DNA of 64,000 nucleotides from Microbulbifer harenosus (GCF_005771435.1 NZ_VANI01000001.1:124001-188000), one strand, 5' to 3'; shown: positions 1 to 9,766, counted from the stretch's first letter. The notes: a model not told the origin generated them from the letters alone. Program-made: numbers and translations.

Positions 1-2
1 CC

Positions 3-3000
3 GTGTGTAAGCTGCGCTACACCGCGGGTACCGATCAGCGCGCGCGCCTGAAAAACCTGGTGTCGCCGCTGCGCCTGCAGCCGGGCCAGATCGACCTGCC
101 CCCCGCGTTTGTGCGCCGCATCCAGGAGGTGCGCGCGACGCTGCAGGAGCGGCCCAACCTGACCATTCACTTTGTCGGCCATACCGATGGCGCACCGCTA
201 CCGGAGGGCCCGGCAGAGCTGTATGACGACCAGATGGCGCTGTCGCGCGCGGAAGCGCGTCGCGTTGCCCTGGCCGTTGCGGACCAATTGAATCTGCCGG
301 GCTATATGGTGACCAGCAGTGGCAAAGGGGCTACCCAGCCCATCGCCGCCAACGACACCGCCAAGGGCCGCTCCCTGAACCGGCGCGTGGAAGTGGAATT
401 CTGGTACGACGACTTGCTGGAGACCGCCGCCGATGGTGTGCAGGCGTGTCCGGAATCCGCTACCGCGGAAACCATTACCATCGCCCACGAGTCCCCCACC
501 GGCGACGTGCCACCGATTTTCCTCGACAGCGGCGACCCGCAAATTTCCAGCGCGCAGTTGGCGCAGATGCAGCGTCTGATGGAAGAAGTTTCCGGCAAAC
601 AAAATGTGCGCCTGAGCTTTGTCGGCTACAGCGACAACGAGCGCATGGAGCGCCGCGAGGCCATGGTCTACGGCGATGACGTGGGTCTTTCGTCCGCGCG
701 CGCGAAAAAGACCATGGAGATCGTTCAGGAAAAACTCGGTCTTGACGATAGCCAGGTGGAATTTGAAGGCCGCGGTTATGTGGAATCCAGGGATGTGGTG
801 CAGACCGGATTTATCCACATGGACGGCGCCCGCGTGGAAGTACAGGTGCTCTACGATGAACTGGCGGTGCTGGCGGAACAGGATCGCCTGGAAATCGAGC
901 GCCTGCAGCAGGAGGCCCTGGCCCACAACCCCTACGCCCTGAACCTGATGCGTATCACCGTGGATGGTGCACCGGAATACGATCCGCACAAGAACTCCGC
1001 GGACCTGCAGCGTTGTACCGACGTGGCGCTGGAAAACGCCAACATCCAGTTCCGCTTCGACAACCAGACGATGCAGCCGCGCCTCAACGTCAGCGCCTTC
1101 CCCAGCACCATCCGCTACGCGGACGATCCGGAAACGGAGCTGGTGGAGAGCCGCGTGCAGTTCAAGCGCTACACCAACTACCCCTCGTTCATCACCCGCG
1201 CGGAAGTGCGTATTTTCGAAGAACAACAGTCCCTGCGCGATGCGCCGCTCGCCGTAGTGACCCTGGACCAGAACGGCGAGGGCAGCTGGGAGGCGGACTT
1301 CGACAGCTTCCAGGCGCCGCTGAAAAAACTGCAGTACGTGCTGCGCGTGTACGACTGGAAACAGCGCTTCGACGAAACCCGCCCGCAGACTCTGTGGCTT
1401 GTGGATAACTTCGAACCGCAACTGCAGGAAGCCACCACCGAAAAAGAACTGCTGGTTGGCTACGGCGAAAACCGCCTGGCCGAGCGCAACATTCCGGTAA
1501 ACGGCAACGCGGTGCTGGTGAACGGTGCGGAGATCCCGGCCAACCACAGTGTGTGGCTGGCGGGCCGCGAAATTCCCGTCAGCAGCAGTGGCGATTTCGT
1601 TGCCGAGGAAATTTTTGCCAAGGGCCTGCACACCGTGGAAGTGGCGGTGCTGGACGAGCAGGGTAACGGCGAGTTGTTCCTGCGCGACCTTGAGTTCAAT
1701 CGCGACGACTGGTTTACAGTTGGCATTGCCGACGTGACCATCGCCCACGACGACACCAATGGCCCGGCGGCACTGGTCACTGGCGACCAAACCCACTACG
1801 ACAATTCCGCGAGCTATGACGGCCGCCTGGCGTTTTACACCAGCGGCAGCTTCGGCGACGGCTGGCGCCTGTCCGCCAGTGCGGATACGGAAGAGGGGCC
1901 TATCGACCAGCTCTTCACCAACTTTATGGAGAAGGACCCCAACGCGCTGTTCCGACGTCTCGACAGCGACCTGTATTACCCGACCTTCGGCGACGACTCC
2001 ACCGTGGTGGAAGATGCGCCCACCTCCGGCAAGTTTTTCATCAAACTGGAAAATTACGACGATTACGCCCTGTGGGGTAACTTCAAGGCGTCCTACACCG
2101 ACAACGAGCTGGCACATATCGACCGCGCGCTGTACGGGGCCAATTTCCATTACGAGACCGACGACGTTACCGACTTCGGCGACAAGCGTTTTGAAATGGA
2201 CGCGTTCAGCGCGGAGCCCGGCACCATTGCCGGTCGCGACGAGTTCCGCGGTACCGGTGGTTCGCTCTACTACCTGCGCCACCAGGATATTCTCACCGGT
2301 TCCGAGCGCCTGCGCGTAGAAGTGCGGGACAAGAACTCGGGCCTGGTGCTGGGGGTGAAAAACCTTACCCCGGTGATTGACTACGACGTGGATTACATCC
2401 AGGGTCGGGTGCTGTTGAACCGTCCCCTGTCGGCGATTGCCAACGACAACCTGATCGTGCAGGACGGCTCCTATAACGGCAATCCGCAGTACCTGGTGGC
2501 CCGTTACGAATACACCCCGGGCTTCGATGACCTCGACACCCTCGCGGTGGGCGGTCGCGCCCAGTACTGGGCGGGCGATCACGTGCGCATCGGCGTGAGT
2601 GCGAGCCAGCAGGACGAGGAAGACAACGAGTCTTCACTTAGCGGCGTCGACCTGACCCTGCGCAAAACCGCCGGCACCTGGATGAAAGTGGAAGTGGCAG
2701 AGAGCCAGGGCAACACCCTGGAAAGCCTTTCCTCTCTCGACGGCGGTTACAGTTTCAACCAGGGTGGTTTCGATCAGGGGCCGCTTGATCAGACGCCGTT
2801 CGACCCGGATGCCAAAGCCGGAGCCAACAAGGTCGAAGCCGCGCTGCAGATGGGGGATTTCTTCGAGGGCGCGCGCGGTTCCATGTCGGTCTACGCCCAG
2901 CAGCGGGACGCGGGCTTCTCCGCACCGGGGCAGCTGGCTACCCGGGAAACCGAGCAGTATGGAGCTGTGGTTAACCTGCCCATCGGCGAGCGTTTCGATG

Positions 3001-4439
3001 TGGGCCTGAAAATGGACAACAAGGAACAGCAACAGGGCCTGCAGACTGCCGCCACCGATGTGGAACTGGGCTATCGCCTGAGCGAGCGCTGGCGCCTCGC
3101 AGCCGCCGCCCGTTCCGATTCCCGCGAGGATCTGTCGCCGGTGGTGCCGGTCACCCAGAAACAGGGGGATCGCACCGATGTGGCCATCCAGGCCGGTTAC
3201 GACTCCGGCGCCAACTGGAATGCGTTTGGTTTCGTGCAGCGCACGGCGGAATTGTCCGGCAACCGGGATGAAAACAACCGTATCGGGTTTGGCGGTGCCT
3301 ATCGTGTGAGCGATCGCCTGACGGTGGACAGCGAACTCTCCGGCGGCGACACCGGCAATGCGGCGCGTCTCGGTACCGACTTCCTGGTGACCGACCGCAC
3401 CAACCTCTATCTGAACTACACCCTCGACAACGAGCGCACCGACACCGGCGTGCGCGCGCGCAAGGGCAACCTGAACAGCGGTTTCCGCAGTCGCTTCTCC
3501 GACACCACCAGTATTTACGGTGAAGAGCGCTATACCCACGGCGATGTGTCCACCGGCCTTACCCACGCCCTCGGTATCGACCTGGCGCCGAGCGACAAGT
3601 GGAACTACGGCACCTCACTCGAGGCCGGTACCCTCGAAGACCCGCGCACCGGTGCCGAGACCGAGCGCCGCGCCATGGGCGCCAGCATGGGGTTCAACGA
3701 CGGCGACCTGCGCCTGTCGAGCGCGGTGGAGTACCGCATCGACAATACCCAGACCCTGTCCGATCCCGAGACGGTTTTGGAAAACGAGCGCAAAACCTGG
3801 CTGCTGAAAAATGCCCTGAGCTTCCAGATCAGCCCGGACTGGCGTCTCGTAGGCAAGCTCAACTACTCCGACAGCCAGAGCTCGGCGGGTCAGTTCTACG
3901 ATGGCAAGTTTACCGAAGGTGTGATGGGGTACGCCTACCGCCCGGTGGAGAACGACCGCTGGAACGCGCTGCTGAAGTACACCTACTTCTACAACGTGCC
4001 CACCAGCGACCAGGTGCTGGTGACGTCCAGCAGCAACAGCAGTGCCATCGACTTTGTGCAGAAGAGCCACATTTTCTCCGTGGACTCCAACTATGACCTG
4101 ACGCAGCGCTGGACCCTGGGCGCCAAGTACGCCTATCGCCTCGGCCAGTTGAGTATGGACAGGGAGAACCCGGAGTTTTTCGACAGTAACGCGCATCTGT
4201 ATGTACTGCGCGCGGACTGGCACTTCGTCAACCAGTGGGACCTGCTGATCGAAGGCCGTCTGCTCGACCTGCCGGAAGCGGGCGATAGCCGCAGCGGTGC
4301 ACTGCTGGCGCTGTACCGCCAGATGGGACGGCATTTCAAGGCGGGTGTTGGCTACAACTTTACCGATTTCTCCGATGACCTGACGGACCTGGATTACGAC
4401 AGCCAGGGTGTGTTCATCAATATGATCGGAAAATTCTAA
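3..4439 (+). CDS. OmpA-domain giant outer-membrane beta-barrel protein (5' partial)
   Basis: The frame is open to the left edge and the first GTG is at the edge, so the true start is probably upstream; 1478 codons are visible. Residues about 30-135 form an OmpA-like peptidoglycan-binding domain (GHTDG near 59-63, then SLNRRVEVEF). A second, more divergent copy covers about 170-287 (FVGYSDNE, DGARVEVQVLYDE). A linker with an Ig/PKD-like stretch (about 500-560) follows, then some 900 residues of alternating aromatic/polar strands ending in MIGKF, a typical barrel end with a terminal Phe. The protein is inferred to sit in the outer membrane and be anchored to the wall through the OmpA parts. I do not know the family's function. 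An antisense open frame over its first half is a codon-bias shadow. Confidence 0.7.
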   Translation: MCKLRYTAGTDQRARLKNLVSPLRLQPGQIDLPPAFVRRIQEVRATLQERPNLTIHFVGHTDGAPLPEGPAELYDDQMALSRAEARRVALAVADQLNLPGYMVTSSGKGATQPIAANDTAKGRSLNRRVEVEFWYDDLLETAADGVQACPESATAETITIAHESPTGDVPPIFLDSGDPQISSAQLAQMQRLMEEVSGKQNVRLSFVGYSDNERMERREAMVYGDDVGLSSARAKKTMEIVQEKLGLDDSQVEFEGRGYVESRDVVQTGFIHMDGARVEVQVLYDELAVLAEQDRLEIERLQQEALAHNPYALNLMRITVDGAPEYDPHKNSADLQRCTDVALENANIQFRFDNQTMQPRLNVSAFPSTIRYADDPETELVESRVQFKRYTNYPSFITRAEVRIFEEQQSLRDAPLAVVTLDQNGEGSWEADFDSFQAPLKKLQYVLRVYDWKQRFDETRPQTLWLVDNFEPQLQEATTEKELLVGYGENRLAERNIPVNGNAVLVNGAEIPANHSVWLAGREIPVSSSGDFVAEEIFAKGLHTVEVAVLDEQGNGELFLRDLEFNRDDWFTVGIADVTIAHDDTNGPAALVTGDQTHYDNSASYDGRLAFYTSGSFGDGWRLSASADTEEGPIDQLFTNFMEKDPNALFRRLDSDLYYPTFGDDSTVVEDAPTSGKFFIKLENYDDYALWGNFKASYTDNELAHIDRALYGANFHYETDDVTDFGDKRFEMDAFSAEPGTIAGRDEFRGTGGSLYYLRHQDILTGSERLRVEVRDKNSGLVLGVKNLTPVIDYDVDYIQGRVLLNRPLSAIANDNLIVQDGSYNGNPQYLVARYEYTPGFDDLDTLAVGGRAQYWAGDHVRIGVSASQQDEEDNESSLSGVDLTLRKTAGTWMKVEVAESQGNTLESLSSLDGGYSFNQGGFDQGPLDQTPFDPDAKAGANKVEAALQMGDFFEGARGSMSVYAQQRDAGFSAPGQLATRETEQYGAVVNLPIGERFDVGLKMDNKEQQQGLQTAATDVELGYRLSERWRLAAAARSDSREDLSPVVPVTQKQGDRTDVAIQAGYDSGANWNAFGFVQRTAELSGNRDENNRIGFGGAYRVSDRLTVDSELSGGDTGNAARLGTDFLVTDRTNLYLNYTLDNERTDTGVRARKGNLNSGFRSRFSDTTSIYGEERYTHGDVSTGLTHALGIDLAPSDKWNYGTSLEAGTLEDPRTGAETERRAMGASMGFNDGDLRLSSAVEYRIDNTQTLSDPETVLENERKTWLLKNALSFQISPDWRLVGKLNYSDSQSSAGQFYDGKFTEGVMGYAYRPVENDRWNALLKYTYFYNVPTSDQVLVTSSSNSSAIDFVQKSHIFSVDSNYDLTQRWTLGAKYAYRLGQLSMDRENPEFFDSNAHLYVLRADWHFVNQWDLLIEGRLLDLPEAGDSRSGALLALYRQMGRHFKAGVGYNFTDFSDDLTDLDYDSQGVFINMIGKF

Positions 4440-4444
4440 TAATG

Positions 4445-4502
4445 GTTCGCCTGCAAGCAGGCTCCTACAGGGCACGTTGTAGGAGCCTGCCTGCAGGCGA
4501 AC
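4445..4502. repeat. REP pair (BIME) upstream of the RAYT gene
   Basis: Two REP units in opposite orientation, 4445-4468 (minus) and 4479-4502 (plus), about 24 nt each with a 10-nt spacer. Each begins with the head GTAGGAG and has the core palindrome GCCTGC-NN-GCAGGC, ending in GCGAAC. The GTAG head is typical of REPs mobilised by RAYT transposases. It lies directly before the RAYT gene and matches the other pairs in this window. Confidence 0.9.
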
Positions 4503-4530
4503 AACCCTCACAACCTGAAGGAAACCCCCG

Positions 4531-4977
4531 ATGCAACGGATTGCACAGGGCCACAGACTCCGCGCGGGCAGGGTCAGCGAATCAAATCGTGTTTATTTGA
4601 TAACGGCCGTCTGTCATAAACGGCAAGCGATTTTCAGCAGTTTTGAAAATGGCAGAGCGTTTGTGCATGCGATCAGGGATGTAGAACAGGCAATTACACT
4701 CTGCTATGTGGTGATGCCAGACCATATTCACTGGCTGCTACAGTTGGCAGAAGATGCTGACCTCTCGCAAGCCGTACAAAAAGCAAAATCACTGACAACC
4801 ATGGCACTGCGAAAGAGTTGGTCCGGCCCCATCTGGCAACGTGGTTTCCACGACCACGCGTTGCGCAAGGAAGAAGACATTCAGGCGTTTGCCAGATATG
4901 TGGTCGCTAACCCGCTCAGAGCCGGCCTCGTCAAATCTCTCCGATATTATTCACTGTGGGATGCGATTTGGTTGTAG
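4531..4977 (+). CDS. REP-associated tyrosine transposase (RAYT, Y1 HUH family)
   Basis: A 148-residue protein of the Y1_Tnp/RAYT family, single-strand endonucleases that recognise REP hairpins. The HUH metal motif is seen in VMPDHIHWLLQ, and the C-terminal YVVANPLRAGLV carries the expected catalytic tyrosine. The length is normal for a compact RAYT. The ATG is preceded by GAAGGAAA. REP pairs lie on both sides (4445-4502 and 4974-5040), so the gene with its repeats looks like a complete REPtron. The TAG stop (4975-4977) is made by the GTAG head of the downstream REP. It is probably intact; its activity cannot be judged from sequence. Confidence 0.92.
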   Translation: MQRIAQGHRLRAGRVSESNRVYLITAVCHKRQAIFSSFENGRAFVHAIRDVEQAITLCYVVMPDHIHWLLQLAEDADLSQAVQKAKSLTTMALRKSWSGPIWQRGFHDHALRKEEDIQAFARYVVANPLRAGLVKSLRYYSLWDAIWL

Positions 4978-5040
4978 GAGCCTGCTTGCAGGCGAACCGC
5001 AACAGCGCTCTGCTCTGTTCGCCTGCAAGCAGGCTCCTAC
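4974..5040. repeat. REP pair (BIME) downstream of and overlapping the RAYT stop
   Basis: REP units at 4974-4997 (plus) and 5017-5040 (minus) with a 19-nt spacer. The first unit overlaps the last four bases of the RAYT gene and supplies its stop codon. The unit sequence is nearly identical to the other pairs in the window. Confidence 0.9.
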
Positions 5041-5052
5041 AGGGGCAACTCG

Positions 5053-6078
5053 CTACTCCCACCCCGCCAATACAATCTTGCCGATGGTGCGCCCGCTTTC
5101 CAGCTGTCGGTGCGCCAGGCGCAGGTTGGCGGCGTTGATGGGTTCCACGGTGTCGCCGACTGTCGTCACCAGCGTTTCGTTATCCACCAGCTCAGCGATC
5201 CGATTCAGTATCCATCCCTGGTGATCCATATCTTCGGTTTCGAATCGACTGCGGGTAAACATGAATTCCCACACGAAAGTGACGCTTTTGGGTTTCAGCA
5301 GGTTCATCGGTAGCGGTTCGCGGTTGTCCACCACACAACAGATTTTCCCCTGGGGCTTGATGGCGTTGGCCATGGCGGGGAAGTGCTGGTCGGTGTCGGC
5401 GAGGCACAGGATGTAATCCACTTCCGGAATGCCGATGTCTTTCAATTCTTCGTCCACGGGGTTGCGGTGATTGACCACATGGCTTGCGCCCATCTGCTTT
5501 ACCCACAAGCTGGATTTGGTGCGCGAGGCGGTGGCGATGACCTTGAGCTTTGCCAGTGAGCGCGCGAGCTGGATGGCGATGGAACCGACACCGCCGGCAC
5601 CGCCGATGATCAGAATGGATTTGCCGGCATCGGTACCGCTGCTGGAAATCCCCAACCGGTCGAACAGCGCTTCCCACGCGGTGAGGCTGGTGAGCGGCAG
5701 TGCCGCGGCGGCGAAATAGTCCTGGGTGCGCGGAATTCTGGCGACGATGCGCTCGTCCACCAACTGGTATTCGCTGTAGCAGCCGGGGCGGCTGATATCA
5801 CCGGCGTAATATACCTGATCGCCCACCTGGAAATTCTTTACGTCACTGCCGGTGGCGATCACTTCGCCGGCGCCATCCCAGCCGAGGATTTTGGGCGTAG
5901 TTTCGGTAACCGGCTTTGCCTTGGGGGCGCGGACCTTAGTGTCGACGGGGTTGACCGCGATGGCCTTGACCGCGATCAGCAGGTCCCTGGGGCCGGGTTC
6001 CGGCTGATCGATATGCAGGTCGAGCAGCGACTCTTCGTGGTCAATGGGCAGGTATTGAAAGAGGCCGACAGCTTTCAC
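5053..6078 (-). CDS. zinc-binding-type alcohol dehydrogenase / quinone oxidoreductase family protein
   Basis: A 341-residue medium-chain dehydrogenase/reductase. The N-terminal GroES-like part contains ILGWDGAGEV and NFQVGDQVYYAGD; the Rossmann part has the nucleotide motif IIGGAGGVGSIAIQLA (about 157-172). The catalytic-zinc cysteine and structural-zinc cysteine cluster of true alcohol dehydrogenases are absent, so a zinc-free NADPH quinone oxidoreductase (YhfP/Qor-like) is more likely. The start is GTG at 6076-6078, with GGAG a few bases upstream on the coding strand. The gene ends just beyond the REP pair at 4974-5040 and is probably transcribed alone from 6079-6236. The substrate is unknown. 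Confidence 0.85.
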   Translation of the reverse strand: MKAVGLFQYLPIDHEESLLDLHIDQPEPGPRDLLIAVKAIAVNPVDTKVRAPKAKPVTETTPKILGWDGAGEVIATGSDVKNFQVGDQVYYAGDISRPGCYSEYQLVDERIVARIPRTQDYFAAAALPLTSLTAWEALFDRLGISSSGTDAGKSILIIGGAGGVGSIAIQLARSLAKLKVIATASRTKSSLWVKQMGASHVVNHRNPVDEELKDIGIPEVDYILCLADTDQHFPAMANAIKPQGKICCVVDNREPLPMNLLKPKSVTFVWEFMFTRSRFETEDMDHQGWILNRIAELVDNETLVTTVGDTVEPINAANLRLAHRQLESGRTIGKIVLAGWE

Positions 6079-6236
6079 GCGCTAGCTCCATGTCCATTGG
6101 GGCAAAGATGGGAGGATTGTGTATCCCGAATTCAACTAGTGTTCAATTTTCGCGCCAGTAGCGCGCACAAGTTGCAGAAATTTCGTAACCGCGGTCGCAG
6201 TTTAGTTGAGCCTCACCGCGCGGACTGTGATTTGGC

Positions 6237-7415
6237 TCAGACTTCCGCGGGGATGTTGACGGGAGCGCCGGGCTTTGCGGGCTTGTTGGCGGTGCGGGTT
6301 TTGGCGCCGTGTCTGAGCCTGCGTTTCTGCCACCACAGGTACGTGCCCGTGCCAAACAGCAGGGCCGGTGTCAGGCCTGTGAGCAGTACCAGCCAGCGCC
6401 CGACAATACCCAGTGCATCGCCGTTGTGCAGCGGGAACTGCCAGCGCAGGATTTTGTTGCCGAGCGGGATTTCGGTGACGTCCTGGGACATCAGCACTTC
6501 ACCGGAGTACTGGTCGATACGCACGATGCTGGCGCCGTAGTTGGACCAGGCTTCGCCGGCCGCGCGGAAGGTAAGGCCGTAGCTGTCTTTGTTGTCCCGC
6601 GGCAGATAGATACGTTTGAGCGTTCCGCCCGGGAACATGCGTTCACCGATGGCGACCGCCTGATCGGGGGAAATGGGGGTACCTGTGTCCGCGTGTGAAC
6701 CGGGAAGGGTGGGGAGTGGGTCCAGTTTGAATACACTGCCGATCACCGCTTCCACCTGGACGGGAAATACCAGTGCCACGCCGGAAAAACTCACCATCAA
6801 CAACAGCGGCAGAAAATAGATGCCGATTACCTTGTGGATATCGAAATAAAACCGGAAGCGGTTGCCGCTGCGGGAAATGCTAAAGGCGCGTTTCCAGCGG
6901 TCCTTGCCAGCCCTGAGTGCCTTCGGCCACCACAACACGGCGCCAGTGATGCAGAACAGCATCAACAGCAGGCCCATAAAGCCCACTACGATCTTGCCGT
7001 TTTTACCCGCGAGCAGGGTGTAGTGCAGGCGGTAAAGCCAGGTCATGGTGTAGTCGCTGGTACCCCAGGTGCGTATCGCAAGGACTTCCGCATCGGTGGG
7101 CGAAACGCTGACCTCCAGCGGGCCCGGGGCACCCTCCGGGGTGGGGAAGCGCACAACGTGGGGGCTGCCGGCCTGGCGCTGGGTCATCAGGCGGGTAGGC
7201 GCAGGATTGCCCGGCACTGCCGCCTGCGCCGCGGAGAGAATCTCCGCATAGCTGGCCGGCTGGTTGCTCGGATTGAAACGCACAGTGTGCGGCGCGAGTT
7301 GTTCATCCAGCACATGATCGAACACCAGCAGACTGCCGGTGAGTCCGATCAGGGCGAGCAGCAGGCCCAGGGTGAGGCCGGCGTATTTGTGCAGGATGAA
7401 AAACGTTTTGCGCAT
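6237..7415 (-). CDS. PepSY-associated transmembrane protein (iron-uptake type)
   Basis: A 392-residue inner-membrane protein of the PepSY_TM family. It starts with MRKTFFILHKYAGLTLGLLLALIGLTG, a first membrane helix typical of the family. Further helices fall near 145-180 (VGFMGLLLMLFCITGAVLWWP), 205-235 (HKVIGIYFLPLLLMVSFSGVALVFP) and the C-terminus (LVLLTGLTPALLFGTGTYLWWQKRR), with a large periplasmic loop before and after. Family members often sit beside siderophore receptors and are thought to help ferric-siderophore reduction or uptake. Here the receptor lies just upstream on the same strand (7520-9634), separated by a REP pair. The ATG at 7413-7415 was chosen because the family starts there; the frame extends 14 codons upstream into REP sequence. 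Confidence 0.85.
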   Translation of the reverse strand: MRKTFFILHKYAGLTLGLLLALIGLTGSLLVFDHVLDEQLAPHTVRFNPSNQPASYAEILSAAQAAVPGNPAPTRLMTQRQAGSPHVVRFPTPEGAPGPLEVSVSPTDAEVLAIRTWGTSDYTMTWLYRLHYTLLAGKNGKIVVGFMGLLLMLFCITGAVLWWPKALRAGKDRWKRAFSISRSGNRFRFYFDIHKVIGIYFLPLLLMVSFSGVALVFPVQVEAVIGSVFKLDPLPTLPGSHADTGTPISPDQAVAIGERMFPGGTLKRIYLPRDNKDSYGLTFRAAGEAWSNYGASIVRIDQYSGEVLMSQDVTEIPLGNKILRWQFPLHNGDALGIVGRWLVLLTGLTPALLFGTGTYLWWQKRRLRHGAKTRTANKPAKPGAPVNIPAEV

Positions 7416-7430
7416 GGGGGATTTAACCGA

Positions 7431-7498
7431 TTCGCCTGCAAGCAGGCTCCTACGCATTGGGAGGAAGCCTGCCCGTAGGAGCCTGCTCGCAGGCGAAC
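7431..7498. repeat. REP pair (BIME) between receptor and PepSY gene
   Basis: Units at 7431-7453 (minus) and 7475-7498 (plus), with a 21-nt spacer containing a third, partial GAAGCCTGCC match. The pair lies between two genes of one probable transcription unit, where REPs can change the 3'/5' stability of the separate messages. Confidence 0.85.
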
Positions 7499-7519
7499 AG
7501 TCTATCTACTCATCAACAA

Positions 7520-9634
7520 TCAGAACACTTTCGAGTAAGACAGGTTCACGCTGCGTCCCAGGCCCTTGAAGTTGCGGATGTCGTTGCCCGCGGTCTGGGA
7601 GTTGTAGGTGAAGTAGTCTTCGTTGGTCAGGTTCTGCAGACCCAGTGCAAATTCGCCGCCGAGCGCCTTTAGCTGGGCACTGGCGTCGATGATGGTGTAA
7701 CCATCGAATTCCTTGGTCACTACACCCGCGCTGTTTTTAAAATCCCGGTCCAGCAGCCAGTTGGCTTGCAGGCGGGTGCTGAAATCGTCAGTCCAGTTGC
7801 GCGCCCAGCTCAGGTTGAAGCGGTTGGGGGCGATGTTGCGGCCGTCCAGGTCAGTGTCTACCTTGCCGTCGTCATTGGAGTCGTAGCGGCCCTTGGTATA
7901 GGCGTAGCGCGCTTCGATGGTGTCGGTATCCGTGGCGAACCACTGGCCGCGCAGCTCCACGCCGTCGATCTCGGTCTGCTCGCGGCTGACGCTGTAGATG
8001 CCGTCGCTGCCGAGGTTCAGGCGCTGGCCGAAATCGGAATCGGAAGTGTAGTAGGCGACCTGAGCGGTGAATCTGTCAATGCTGAAATCCAGCCCGATTT
8101 CCTGGTTCTCGGTCAGGATCGGCTGCATGTCGAGGAAACTCTCTACGCTGAGGCCTGGCTCGTCGATACCCCGCAGTACGCGGCCCACATCCGGCATGGA
8201 GAAGCCTTCGGAGTAATTGGCATACACCCTCAGCGCGTCATTGAACGCGTAGGTTGCGCCGATATTGCCGAGGGTCTCGTTGAACTCCGGATTGCCGCCT
8301 TCCACAAACTGGCCACCGTTGTAGGAGTAGAGGGTGGTGAAGTCGTCTACCTGTAGTTCGGAAATTTCATGGCGCACGCCTGCGGTGATGGTCATGCGTT
8401 CGATGCCGCTGAACTCCGCCTGCGCATATGGGGCGATGCTTTTGTATTTGGTAGGCGGAACCCAGGCGCGGTTGGTGAGAATCAGCTGTTGCCAGGTTTC
8501 GTCACGCAGCAGATCCACACCGTAGGCGAGACTCAGCGCTGCGCCGGCAATATCGTCTTTGATCAGGGTCAGCTTCAGGCCGCGTTTTTCCGAGTTGTTC
8601 TGGGACTGGTCGAACACCATCTCGCCGTAGGCTGGATCCTGGAAGGTGCCGCTGGGCGTGCCGCCATAGGTGCCGGCGAAGTCCTGAGAGAACACCTGTG
8701 CGCGCAGTTTCTGGCCGAGGAAATTTTCCTTGCTGTACTGCAGGTTGATGGTGGTCACTTCATTGGAGGGGGACTTGCCGGGTACGTCCGCCTCGATGGC
8801 GGTGGTGGGGATGCCTTCGGAAATGTCTCCGTCGACACTCAGCCAGTTGTTGTTGCCTTCCACCAGGTAGTGGTTGACGGTCAGTTGCACGCGCTGGTCG
8901 CCCCAGCTGTAGCCGGTCTTGATGAACGCGTTGATGGTTTCACTGTCCATGGTGTCGCCCTGGGTGTTGTCGAAACCGACAATCTCCCCGTTGGCGTCAT
9001 AGCTGATGCCGGTGTCGCGGTAGGTCAGGCTCGCCAGCACATCGACATCGTTTACCTTGCCCGACAGGCTGTAGCTGCCGTTGTAGCCGAAGGTGTCGCC
9101 GACTTCTTCGGTCTGCAGGTTGGACTCCACCCTCAGGCTCTGCTGGAAGTCTTCGCTGGGGGTGCGGGTCACCAGGTTGATGATGCCGCCGGAGGCGCCC
9201 ATGCCGTGGATGGCATTGGCGCCGTGAATCACTTCCACCCGCTCCAGCATCAGCGGATCAATAGTGTGGCCGTCGCGGCCGCCATCGCGCAGCGGGTTGG
9301 ATTGGGGTACGCCGTCGATCAGGTACAGCGGCTTGCGCCCACGCAGGCTCTCACCGGCATTGGTCATCTTCTGACGGCTGGGAGAGAAGCTTGGGATCAG
9401 GTTGCCGAGAATCGTGGACAAGTCGCTGGTGGCGGCCATCTGTCGGGTCAGCTCCTGCTGGTCGATCAGGGTGACGGTATTGGGGATGGCACTGAGGGGT
9501 TTCTCGGTGCGGCTGGCGGTCACCACAACTTCCTCGGTAAGGCGCGCATCGCTTTCTGCAGCGCTCGCAATGGATGTGGTGATTGAACTGGCAGCGGCAA
9601 TCGCCAGGGCAAGAGAAGTGCGTGTCCCGCGCAT
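7520..9634 (-). CDS. TonB-dependent siderophore-type outer-membrane receptor
   Basis: A 704-residue receptor. A signal peptide (about residues 1-26, ending ASA) is followed by EEVVVTASR, which resembles a TonB box. Then come a plug domain (LYLIDGVPQSNP, ERVEVIHGANAIHGMGASGGIINLVTR) and a beta barrel ending SYSKVF with terminal Phe. Length and motifs fit ferric-siderophore receptors of the FecA/FepA/IutA class rather than the 900-residue receptors elsewhere in this window. The ATG has AGGAG at the right spacing. It is probably co-transcribed with the PepSY membrane protein downstream. The Fur box in its promoter supports an iron role. The ligand is not known. Confidence 0.88.
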   Translation of the reverse strand: MRGTRTSLALAIAAASSITTSIASAAESDARLTEEVVVTASRTEKPLSAIPNTVTLIDQQELTRQMAATSDLSTILGNLIPSFSPSRQKMTNAGESLRGRKPLYLIDGVPQSNPLRDGGRDGHTIDPLMLERVEVIHGANAIHGMGASGGIINLVTRTPSEDFQQSLRVESNLQTEEVGDTFGYNGSYSLSGKVNDVDVLASLTYRDTGISYDANGEIVGFDNTQGDTMDSETINAFIKTGYSWGDQRVQLTVNHYLVEGNNNWLSVDGDISEGIPTTAIEADVPGKSPSNEVTTINLQYSKENFLGQKLRAQVFSQDFAGTYGGTPSGTFQDPAYGEMVFDQSQNNSEKRGLKLTLIKDDIAGAALSLAYGVDLLRDETWQQLILTNRAWVPPTKYKSIAPYAQAEFSGIERMTITAGVRHEISELQVDDFTTLYSYNGGQFVEGGNPEFNETLGNIGATYAFNDALRVYANYSEGFSMPDVGRVLRGIDEPGLSVESFLDMQPILTENQEIGLDFSIDRFTAQVAYYTSDSDFGQRLNLGSDGIYSVSREQTEIDGVELRGQWFATDTDTIEARYAYTKGRYDSNDDGKVDTDLDGRNIAPNRFNLSWARNWTDDFSTRLQANWLLDRDFKNSAGVVTKEFDGYTIIDASAQLKALGGEFALGLQNLTNEDYFTYNSQTAGNDIRNFKGLGRSVNLSYSKVF

Positions 9635-9766
9635 TCAGGGCTCCTGAGAGTCAGTAGTGTTGAAGGTGGTGTTTGTCTTGTGGATGTCACTTGCAGTTCA
9701 CCTCACAAGAGCCGGGAAGTGCTGACCCGGCCCGGGTGTCTGCTGCACCCGTTAATTTGGGTGGCG

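Noticed and set aside
198-2582. 794-codon open frame on the minus strand inside the giant OmpA/barrel gene
   Set aside because: It has no ribosome site or recognisable domain, and its His/Val/Gly-rich translation is what the opposite strand of a GC-rich gene gives.
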